Assembly (NCBI RefSeq): GCF_938029845.1
Contig: NZ_CALHGG010000151.1
Coordinates: 1 to 5,150, forward strand
Direction of reading: 5' to 3'
DNA length: 5,150 nt
Origin: an uncultured Capnocytophaga sp.
GTDB lineage: Bacteria > Bacteroidota > Bacteroidia > Flavobacteriales > Flavobacteriaceae
Below, piece by piece: positions 1-5,013 of this stretch (its first letter is position 1; each line of letters opens with the position of its first letter). The notes under the pieces are model-generated. The model ran no database searches. It was not told where the DNA came from and worked only from the letters and a program-made list of their open reading frames with translations. A program made the position numbers and the translations under genes.

Positions 1-86
1 CACCTCTTACCATTCCGAACAGAGCAGTTAAACCTTTTAGCGCAGATGGTACTACACTTGTTGTGGGAGAGTATGTCGCCGCCTTC
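1..86 (+). rRNA. rrf: 5S ribosomal RNA, 3' portion (5' end outside window)
   Basis: This is the 3' part of a 5S rRNA gene, a component of the large ribosomal subunit; the first roughly 20-25 bases lie left of the window. I recognise the helix III and loop region around CATTCCGAACAGAGCAGTTA (positions 11-30), the segment GCGCAGATGGTACTAC (41-56) and the closing helix near the end, GTCGCCGCCTTC (75-86). The exact 3' end is estimated from where helix I should close and may be off by a few bases. A terminator follows within five bases, so this is the end of an rRNA operon read on the plus strand. AACCTTTTAG at 30-39 agrees with flavobacterial 5S genes as I remember them. Confidence 0.93.
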
Positions 87-90
87 TTAT

Positions 91-125
91 AAAGAGCAAT
101 TCTGATATAGAGTTGCTCTTTTTTT
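91..125 (+). terminator. Intrinsic terminator of the rRNA operon
   Basis: Positions 91-103 pair with 109-121 as a 13-bp stem with one G-U pair and a five-base loop (GATAT). The core pairing is AAAGAGCAA with TTGCTCTTT, and the T tract runs from 119 to 125. It lies directly after the 5S rRNA end and should stop transcription of the rRNA operon. The run of A before the stem may also give weak termination for minus-strand transcripts, but they end far away. Confidence 0.88.
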
Positions 126-146
126 ATTTAATGTTTAAGTTGCGCT

Positions 147-183
147 TTTTTGTCAAAAGGCTTTATAGTATTTTATACTTTTG
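147..183 (+). promoter_or_regulatory. Possible Bacteroidota-type promoter before the decayed plus-strand gene
   Basis: TACTTTTG at 176-183 matches the -7 consensus of Bacteroidota promoters, TAnnTTTG. A TTTTTG run at 147-152 could be the -33 element, but the 23-base spacing is at the long end of what is accepted. It lies after the rRNA terminator and just before the remnant starting near 200, so it may be that gene's old promoter. The motif is short in AT-rich DNA and a chance match is quite possible. Confidence 0.25.
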
Positions 184-199
184 AGTAGGTATAGAGTAG

Positions 200-550
200 G
201 AAAAATCTGGTGGCATATTTCTTGTGGGCTATGAAATGTATAGGTTGTGTGACCACACCAGTGAATTGGGGAGAAATAGGATACAAGTAACTCTCTTGAA
301 CGGAGATTTGAAAAGATTCATTAGTACATCTAAACAGTATAAAAATCAATGGATGTTATAATACAATTAAACAAAAAACTAAAGGATATATAAAAATCCA
401 GAAGAAACATTTATTCAAATAGTTGAAGATACAAAAGGTAACTGTTTTAGGATAGAAGATACCAGTAATACAGACTACTTAACAGAAAAAATACTTCATT
501 TGATAGAGTTAGCTATTGACTATAAAACAGGAATCTTTTTCTTTTTTTGA
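200..550 (+). pseudogene. Decayed gene of unknown function, frame broken twice
   Basis: No single reading frame spans this stretch, but protein-like sequence continues through it. From 200 to about 355 one frame reads GGIFLVGYEMYRLCD, then LNGDLKRFISTSKQYKNQW, and then stops at 359. A second frame at 352-390 continues with DVIIQLNKKLKDI. The first frame resumes at 392 with KNPEETFIQIVEDTKGNC and later LTEKILHLIELAIDYKTGI, ending at TGA 548-550. A single missing G near 351-352 and one extra base near 391 would join the pieces into about 117 codons. No convincing start codon is visible; TTG 181 is in another frame. The same frame runs on from 551 to a TAA at 623-625, but that part is less protein-like. 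I do not recognise the family. The composition, soluble and rich in charged residues, would suit a small cytoplasmic protein. It converges on the minus-strand genes. Confidence 0.5.
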
Positions 551-621
551 AATTATAAGGTAAGGGGTAATATTCCAGATGTGTTGTTAAAGAAGAGTTG
601 TTACGTACTGTGTCATCTTTC

Positions 622-999
622 TTAAAAGGGTTCAATAAAAAAGTCTTTTTTTATTTTTCTGTTGGGTTGTTTTCCACATGAAAGATGGTAGATAGTAGGT
701 TGTATGTGAGGAGCGGATATCCTCACTCTGCAATCTCCTTTAAAAAAAAGTTTATAATAACCTTTGTCATTGGTTTTAACGTCGTACTTTATAGTGTCAG
801 GAGTGGTTTCTATATATTCAATAGAAAGTTTATAATTTTTTATAATATTCTTCTGTTTATCATATACTGTCCCCTCTATAGTTCTTCCGCAAGGGGTTTC
901 ATATACAAATAAATAATAACTATAGGCTGCTACTATCACAAGAAAAATGATATAGAAGAAGAAAGAAATCTTAATTATTTTATTGATTATATGATTCAT
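622..999 (-). CDS. Membrane-anchored small beta-domain protein, paralogue of the next gene upstream
   Basis: The product is 125 residues. Residues 10-32 form one hydrophobic membrane segment (ISFFFYIIFLVIVAAYSYYL). The remaining roughly 90 residues should lie outside the cytoplasmic membrane and look like a small beta sandwich: IEGTVYDKQKNIIKNYKLS at 41-59 and TNDKGYYKLFF at 76-86. The turn with KGYY and the opening GTVYD resemble carboxypeptidase-regulatory-like or transthyretin-like folds, in which an N-D-x-G-x-Y/F turn is common; this assignment is inference. I chose ATG at 997-999 because it overlaps the TGA of the upstream gene (996-998) as ATGA, which suggests translational coupling. 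A start at 1023 would add eight residues and extend further into the upstream gene. Cys37, Cys90 and Cys108 could form disulfides in the periplasm. The specific function is unknown. Confidence 0.75.
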   Translation of the reverse strand: MNHIINKIIKISFFFYIIFLVIVAAYSYYLFVYETPCGRTIEGTVYDKQKNIIKNYKLSIEYIETTPDTIKYDVKTNDKGYYKLFFKGDCRVRISAPHIQPTIYHLSCGKQPNRKIKKDFFIEPF

Positions 1000-1361
1000 A
1001 ACTGATTGTAGAAGATGGTGCAATGGGTGCTTTTTTGAGTGATTTCCTGAGAGTAAAGAAAAGTGTGACTATCGGTTGAGTATATTGATATGCTTGCGCT
1101 ATTCTCAAGAAATATTTTAAAATACCCCTTGTTGTTCGTTCTAATGGTGTAGGTTGTTTCACCTTCTTTATAGGATGTATTCTCTAACAGAAACTCACAA
1201 TTCATTATGGGATTATGTTTTTCATCATATACATATATTTCTATTGTTGCATCGCGAACATCCCTATCCATATAAAAGTAAACAAGAGTAAAACCCACTA
1301 TAAAAAACATAGAGAGTAGATAGATAGCTATTTTAATTATGTTAATCAAGGTGTTTTTCAT
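996..1361 (-). CDS. Membrane-anchored small beta-domain protein, paralogue of the next gene downstream
   Basis: The product is 121 residues and has the same plan as the gene at 622-999: a membrane segment at about residues 8-30 (IIKIAIYLLSMFFIVGFTLV) followed by an exported domain. The two proteins align without large gaps: IEIYVYDEKHNPIMN at 40-54 against IEGTVYDKQKNIIKN, and TNNKGYFKIFL at 75-85 against TNDKGYYKLFF. This points to tandem duplication followed by strong divergence. I chose ATG at 1359-1361 because the codons further upstream overlap the end of the preceding gene, whose TGA is at 1369-1371, leaving a seven-base gap with the A-rich leader GAAGAAAAA. A longer frame up to 1442 exists but runs through the other gene. 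The fold is probably carboxypeptidase-regulatory-like; the role is unknown. Confidence 0.75.
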   Translation of the reverse strand: MKNTLINIIKIAIYLLSMFFIVGFTLVYFYMDRDVRDATIEIYVYDEKHNPIMNCEFLLENTSYKEGETTYTIRTNNKGYFKIFLENSASISIYSTDSHTFLYSQEITQKSTHCTIFYNQL

Positions 1362-1368
1362 TTTTTCT

Positions 1369-2091
1369 TCAATACCTAAATTCCTCCCAACCATATTGCC
1401 AATATTTAGGAGTTGGATAGAAAGTTCCATCACCCCCATCAAAATCTCCAGAGCAAGGAATACGATATTCTCCCCAAGAGGCTACCGAAGTTTTTTTAGT
1501 TTTATAACTTGTCCAAGTACCAAAAAATTGGTAATTTCTTTCACCATCAGTATAAAAGAAAATGTTAGAATATATAGGTTTTTTATTAGCTTCTTTACTC
1601 CAAAGCACAAGCATTTCCCCCTTAAAAACACCTGTTGCAGAAAGTTTTTCATCTTCTGCTAATTGGTATGAAAAAGTAGAAAACCCCTCAATATCTCCGT
1701 TTTTAAGAGGTTCTTCAAAGGTAGGTTTAGTAAATTTGTAATGAGACTGCAAAGAGAAAGTTCCTTTGAAAGTTCGTTTGTTTTTGTTCATCACAGTGCT
1801 AAAACCCTCTACCTCATATACATCTTTGTTTTCTTCACTCTTCTTTATGGAAGTGAAAGTAATGCGCAAGTGTTTGCGATTTACCCCTATGAATCCTAAA
1901 AAATTATCTTTTTTACCATTTAAAACTTGCAACATATCAAGATGAATGTTGTATTTTTCATAAGGTACATTATGTGTTGTTCTCTCTATGACATCTTTAA
2001 ATGTACAAGGTTGTGCATACATTGTGCTACATAGCAACACTAATGTATAACAAAACCATCTGTTTAGTGCGGGGAACAATAATTTCTTCAT
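1369..2091 (-). CDS. Secreted protein of unknown family with a conserved-looking aromatic C-terminus
   Basis: The product is 240 residues. The start shows a Sec signal peptide with a basic beginning (MKK), a hydrophobic core (FCYTLVLLCSTM) and probable signal peptidase I cleavage after Ala26 (MYA then Q). There is no lipobox. The mature part alternates hydrophobic and polar residues, as in a beta-rich protein: LRITFTSIK, RTFKGTFSLQSHYKF, GVFKGEMLVLWS and YQFFGTWTSY. The last 35 residues are dense in Gly, Asp and aromatics: WGEYRIPCSGDFDGGDG, then PTPKYWQYGWEEF. Cys29 and Cys213 could form a disulfide. The Asp/Gly cluster at 216-222 looks a little like a calcium loop but has no exact EF-hand or dockerin spacing. 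I do not recognise the family. The gene lies 40 bp after the SH3-domain gene and 7 bp before the paralogue pair, so it is probably in their operon. Confidence 0.82.
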   Translation of the reverse strand: MKKLLFPALNRWFCYTLVLLCSTMYAQPCTFKDVIERTTHNVPYEKYNIHLDMLQVLNGKKDNFLGFIGVNRKHLRITFTSIKKSEENKDVYEVEGFSTVMNKNKRTFKGTFSLQSHYKFTKPTFEEPLKNGDIEGFSTFSYQLAEDEKLSATGVFKGEMLVLWSKEANKKPIYSNIFFYTDGERNYQFFGTWTSYKTKKTSVASWGEYRIPCSGDFDGGDGTFYPTPKYWQYGWEEFRY

Positions 2092-2131
2092 ATTTTATAC
2101 GATAACTTTTTTGTGTTTCTCATAGGAGATT

Positions 2132-2788
2132 TTATCTCTTTTTTATTCTACTCTTGTGGATATAGCCTATTTCATTGTCTCTTGTCATTACTTGCCACCA
2201 ATCTCCCGTGGTATCCAGTACCTCTATTTTTTCACCCGATTTTATTGTACCTAAAATTTTAGATGAAGTACTCTTGCCTTCTCTCAAGTTGGTATAACCA
2301 TCAGGGTCAGAGATGTAATAGAGAGGATAAGCCTTTAAGTATACTTCAATCCTTTCCTTGTCAGATTTTGATATTTTAGGGTCTTTGAGAATTTTCAATA
2401 TGATTTTTTTTACTTCTAAATCCCCCTTGTCTACAAGATAAGAAAAACGCGGTCCATCAACATAATGATATTCTTGATATTCATCTTTAACGTCTTCTAA
2501 AGCATATTCATATAGGGAAATGCGAGCTTCCTCTAATTCCTTTAACTTTTGATTGAGATTTTTGTCGTTTTTAAATAGCATCTTCATTTTTTGCTTTAGA
2601 GTAGCATTATCTGAATCCCAATTCCACAATTCATCAAAATAACTATGAGGTGCTACTTTAACTTTATTAGAGTTTTTATATAGAAACTCTAATAATTCCT
2701 TATCAGATTCACTTATGGAAAGCTCTTTATGCTGTGCTTTGCATTGGAGCGTACAGCAAATAAATAGTATCAATAGTATTTTTTTCAT
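2132..2788 (-). CDS. Secreted protein with helical region and C-terminal bacterial SH3 domain
   Basis: The product is 218 residues. The signal peptide (MKKILLILFICCTLQC) is probably cut after Ala18 (CKA then QHK). Cys16 is preceded by TLQ, which is a poor lipobox, so lipidation is unlikely. Residues 20-155 are charged and mostly helical, with a possible coiled region at 64-103. Residues 161-216 are a bacterial SH3 domain (SH3b / SH3_3 type): DPDGYTNLREG at 161-171, then KILGTIKSGEKIEVL at 177-191, DWWQV at 196-200 and GYIHKSRI at 208-215. These are the usual N-L-R, G-x-x-V/I and W-x-x-V...GY-V/I signatures. Such domains often bind cell-wall peptides or other envelope ligands. No hydrolase motif is visible, so this is a binding rather than catabolic protein as far as can be seen. 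It is probably the first gene of the operon running down to 622. Confidence 0.88.
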   Translation of the reverse strand: MKKILLILFICCTLQCKAQHKELSISESDKELLEFLYKNSNKVKVAPHSYFDELWNWDSDNATLKQKMKMLFKNDKNLNQKLKELEEARISLYEYALEDVKDEYQEYHYVDGPRFSYLVDKGDLEVKKIILKILKDPKISKSDKERIEVYLKAYPLYYISDPDGYTNLREGKSTSSKILGTIKSGEKIEVLDTTGDWWQVMTRDNEIGYIHKSRIKKR

Positions 2789-2844
2789 TTTATTATATTT
2801 TCCTTTGTTATTTCATCAAAGTTTCTTGTTAGATTGCTCTTCAG

Positions 2845-2988
2845 CTATTTTTCTAACAAACTATCTTGTTTTATTGTATCAAAAAAGGGAATAGTAAGTT
2901 CTAACAAAGTATAATTGACAGAGATATTGGTATCTATATACTGATTTGCTTTTTCTGTACCATTAAAATGATATAATATACTTAGCTT
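2845..2988 (-). pseudogene. C-terminal remnant of an unidentified gene
   Basis: An open stretch of 47 codons has no start codon; it lies between a TAA at 2989-2991 and a TAG at 2845-2847. It reads like the end of a real protein: LYHFNGTEKANQY, then DTNISVNYTLLELTIPFFDT, and ends with KQDSLLEK. The codon content is more protein-like than the flanking bases, and amphipathic beta-like alternation is visible. No coherent upstream part is seen in 2989-3041, so the 5' part seems to have been lost by deletion. I do not recognise the family. It fills most of the gap between the genes at 2788 and 3042. A chance open frame in AT-rich DNA cannot be excluded. Confidence 0.42.
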
Positions 2989-3041
2989 TTAGGCAAGATG
3001 ATGATTTTCATTTATCGAGCTATTATTTTAAATTTTAACAA

Positions 3042-3530
3042 TTATTCTTTCTTATAAGGAATAGCTAAATTTTTATCTATGTATAAGAACTGTTCACCAT
3101 AGTGTTTACTGCTTATTTTTATATTATTCACTTTATAATTTTTTATATATATAAACTCCCTCTTTGAAAGCATTGTATAAACAGTTTCTTTTATAATCTC
3201 AAACTCAGAAATGTTATATAACAATGAATCATTAATTATAAGTCTATATGATGTTTTTGGTTGAAGTGTCCATCTTAATTTTATATATAACGTATTAGCC
3301 TCGTAAGTGGCATTTCTATCATAGACTCTAACTTCTTTTATTTTCTGTGGCTTAGTACGCCCCAAAGAGTCTATTGCATAGAGTTGTATTCCCTTTCTAT
3401 CTACAGCTTTTTCACCCCAATCTGTGATGTAAACTATTGAAGTAATCTTATAGCTTTCTTTGTCTTGAGTGATTTTACAAGAAACTAATAGGAGTAGCCC
3501 TATAAAAATTATAAGTACATTTTTTTTCAT
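3042..3530 (-). CDS. Small lipoprotein of unknown function
   Basis: The product is 162 residues from ATG 3528-3530. A second in-frame ATG two codons earlier (3534-3536) is an equally possible start; I prefer the MKKN start because it gives a standard n-region. The lipoprotein signal peptide ends in the lipobox LVSC, with the lipidated cysteine at residue 18. The residues after the cysteine (KITQDKE) do not clearly match the surface-export signal described for Capnocytophaga lipoproteins, so periplasmic or surface placement is open. The mature part is beta-like, with SIVYITDWGEKAV, IQLYAIDSLGRT, KEVRVYD and LRWTLQPKTSYRLIINDSLL. That pattern recalls small Ig-like or fibronectin-like domains, but no family is recognised. 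The last residues, LAIPYKKE, end at TAA 3042-3044. Confidence 0.8.
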   Translation of the reverse strand: MKKNVLIIFIGLLLLVSCKITQDKESYKITSIVYITDWGEKAVDRKGIQLYAIDSLGRTKPQKIKEVRVYDRNATYEANTLYIKLRWTLQPKTSYRLIINDSLLYNISEFEIIKETVYTMLSKREFIYIKNYKVNNIKISSKHYGEQFLYIDKNLAIPYKKE

Positions 3531-3670
3531 AATCATTTCATTCTTATATAACTATAAACTTATTTAACGTGAGTTCGATATACAAAAGCTCTCACGGATT
3601 GAGTCTTTTTTATTCTAAAACTTTATACCTTCCTGTATATGTGTTAGCAAGATATTATGTCATACTCACC

Positions 3671-3991
3671 TCAAAGTAGATATAATAGGAAAAATGACAG
3701 AAAAAAAGTTATTAGATATAAAAAAAATAGCATTATCTTTTTTATATATTCCTTTTTTACAAAAACAAGAGTTAGTATGTAAATTATTGGATAAAATAAG
3801 CATAGAAAGAAATATATTCCACATAAAACCCGATAAGGTTCATAAATAAAATCATTCTTCTTTTCTATACGGAAAAAACTTACTACAAAGGTTGCCATGA
3901 GAAAAAACAGAAATACAAAAATCTGAATATCTATCCTCTTCAGACAATAAGAGAGAATTTCTTTTGTCTTAAGCTTTTGGAACTTCTTCAT
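3671..3991 (-). CDS. Small integral membrane protein with three helices
   Basis: The product is 106 residues. The N-terminal 21 residues are basic (MKKFQKLKTKEIL). Three hydrophobic segments follow: 24-40 (IFVFLFFLMATFVVSFF), 57-78 (ending ILTLVFV) and 86-106, which runs to the end of the protein. KKEYIKK at 79-85 separates the last two. By the positive-inside rule the N-terminus is cytoplasmic and the C-terminus is probably outside. No catalytic motif is seen and the family is not recognised. Membrane proteins of this size are often immunity proteins to pore-forming or membrane-acting toxins, but that would be a guess. The start MKK at 3989-3991 has the T/A-rich leader usual here. It is not closely coupled to either neighbour (140 bp to the downstream gene, 169 bp to the upstream gene). 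Confidence 0.68.
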   Translation of the reverse strand: MKKFQKLKTKEILSYCLKRIDIQIFVFLFFLMATFVVSFFRIEKKNDFIYEPYRVLCGIYFFLCLFYPIIYILTLVFVKKEYIKKIMLFFLYLITFFLSFFLLYLL

Positions 3992-4041
3992 TTAAAAAAC
4001 CGAATATTAAATAGTTGCAAATCTTGTAAAACCTAAATCAT

Positions 4042-4160
4042 TTACATTTCCCAAATACTAACCTGCCATTTTATATCATTTTTGTTTTTAGGGGCATAAG
4101 TTCTTTACGCTCTATTTTTTCCCATCTGCCGAATTTTATTGCCATAATATTTGTAATGTT
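4042..4160 (-). pseudogene. Frame-broken C-terminal tail of the MORN-like lipoprotein gene
   Basis: Immediately past the stop codon of the lipoprotein gene (TAA 4161-4163) protein-like sequence continues, but in alternating frames. One frame gives LKHYKYYGNK (about 4164 to 4135), another gives KFGRWEKIERKELMPLKTK (4137 to 4080), and the first returns with NDIKWQVSIWEM, ending at TAA 4042-4044. Three single-base changes at homopolymers join everything to the lipoprotein: one more T in the run at 4164-4168, one fewer A at about 4134-4137, and one more A at about 4079-4083. The restored tail would have about 40 residues and ends in a W-x-V-S-I-W strand. It resembles the C-termini of Bacteroidota YwqK/MORN-type proteins, in which an F-x-x-x-L-x-F-L-K-like helix and an I-x-R...W-x-V-S strand follow the repeats; this is my recollection of the family, not a search result. 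Confidence 0.55.
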
Positions 4161-5012
4161 TTAAAAACAAGGCTCTTTTTTGTTAAACAAACAATAAGGA
4201 AATCGGACATCAACACTATCTTTTATAGAGTATGTTTTTACACTATCTATTGTCCCTTCTCGATTGTAATATTTCCATTGTCCAATTTTATAATTATGTT
4301 TAATTTCTCCCTCTTCTTTTACGCCAACTATTTCATTTTCGGCATTGTAATAATACAATTTCCAATAGCCTGAACCCTCTGAAAAAAAATATCTTAATTG
4401 GCTATGCCCTACACATTTTTCATACACATTACTATTTTTTATATAGGGGACTGAAATATTGTCAATCAATTCAGAAAGATTACCTTCTCTATCATATATA
4501 TAAACAATTGAAGCAAAGGGCAAATCTTCTTTATAACTCAAATCAACGCTATACATCCTACTTTTATCAAAATTCAATTCATACTTTGTTGTTCCATTTT
4601 CCATATATAAAAAAAACTGTGATAAAAGTTGCCTTTTTGTTTTTCTATTTATAATAGTTCCTTTATCTACAAAATAATTGTGTAAAAAATCTTTTTTTGA
4701 AATTTCTAAAGTAGCCTCAAAGCTCTTTATCTCTTTCCCTGTTAGTTTATTTTTAAGTAAAGATTTTTTACTAAGGTATGTATAATCTAAAAAACGATTT
4801 TCTATATCAGTATATTCTGGTAAGATTATTATTGAATTAGTATAATCTATTTCATATTTTGAGTTCCTTTGTCCTGAATAAATCAATGAGTTTAGTTCAT
4901 CAGACACCTCTTCTGCTGTTTTTTGCTTTATATAGCAAGCACTAACTAGGCACACACTAATTATTAGTGATAATAATTTAGTACTTCTTCTTGCATTATT
5001 CTTATCTGGCAT
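4161..5012 (-). CDS. Lipoprotein with MORN/YwqK-like C-terminal repeats, probably truncated
   Basis: The product is 283 residues. An unusually long polar n-region (MPDKNNARRSTK) precedes the hydrophobic core and the lipobox VSAC, with the lipid cysteine at 26. Residues 30-205 show no known domain. Residues 213-231 (GSGYWKLYYYNAENEIVG) and 235-255 (GEIKHNYKIGQWKYYNREG) are MORN-variant repeats with the G-x-W-x-x-Y-Y signature and the N-x-E-G turn. In related proteins such repeats occur in YwqK, the immunity partner of the YwqJ deaminase toxin, and in many orphan immunity-like proteins; the role here is inference. The tail after residue 260 is abrupt, and 4042-4160 appears to hold its lost end, so the gene is probably a frameshifted form of a product near 325 residues. 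The start ATG 5010-5012 is one base after the stop of the transposase remnant. Confidence 0.7.
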   Translation of the reverse strand: MPDKNNARRSTKLLSLIISVCLVSACYIKQKTAEEVSDELNSLIYSGQRNSKYEIDYTNSIIILPEYTDIENRFLDYTYLSKKSLLKNKLTGKEIKSFEATLEISKKDFLHNYFVDKGTIINRKTKRQLLSQFFLYMENGTTKYELNFDKSRMYSVDLSYKEDLPFASIVYIYDREGNLSELIDNISVPYIKNSNVYEKCVGHSQLRYFFSEGSGYWKLYYYNAENEIVGVKEEGEIKHNYKIGQWKYYNREGTIDSVKTYSIKDSVDVRFPYCLFNKKEPCF

Positions 5013-5013
5013 A

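Noticed and set aside
195..290. Alternative plus-strand frame containing NLVAYFLWAMKCIGCV
   Set aside because: It stops at 288-290 and does not join the coding pieces downstream, whereas the adjacent frame continues to 358 with a more protein-like sequence.
551..625. Extension of the plus-strand remnant to TAA 623-625
   Set aside because: The frame stays open, with GNIPDVLLKK, but it lies after an in-frame TGA and a T-rich run, and its later residues look random. I left the remnant ending at 550.
685..912. Open frame of 75 codons on the plus strand
   Set aside because: It is the antisense shadow of the membrane-anchored protein at 622-999; its hydrophobic and aromatic content comes from the AT-rich opposite strand.
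980..1162. Open frame of 60 codons on the minus strand
   Set aside because: It overlaps the paralogue gene at 996-1361 in another frame and its sequence lacks any domain or coherent pattern; it is a shadow.
996..1442. Longer start for the paralogue gene, at 1442
   Set aside because: The extra 27 codons run through the coding end of the upstream gene; the ATG at 1361 gives a normal membrane-anchor start seven bases after the upstream stop.
1339..1662. Open frame of 107 codons on the plus strand
   Set aside because: It is antisense to the end of the 240-residue secreted protein and the start of the next gene; the minus-strand products have clear signal and membrane features.
2741..2788. Possible lipoprotein signal in the SH3-domain protein
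   Set aside because: The cysteine at residue 16 is preceded by TLQ, which does not fit a lipobox, while Ala18 gives a normal signal peptidase I site.
3568..3596. Hairpin CGTGAG ... CTCACG in the gap between genes
   Set aside because: The stem is only six pairs with a 17-base loop and no adjacent T run on either strand, so a terminator or regulatory role is not supported.
3537..3670. Possible coding trace in the gap on the minus strand (ILLTHIQEGIKF and similar)
   Set aside because: The pieces are short, broken by stops and of AT-rich chance character; nothing joins them.
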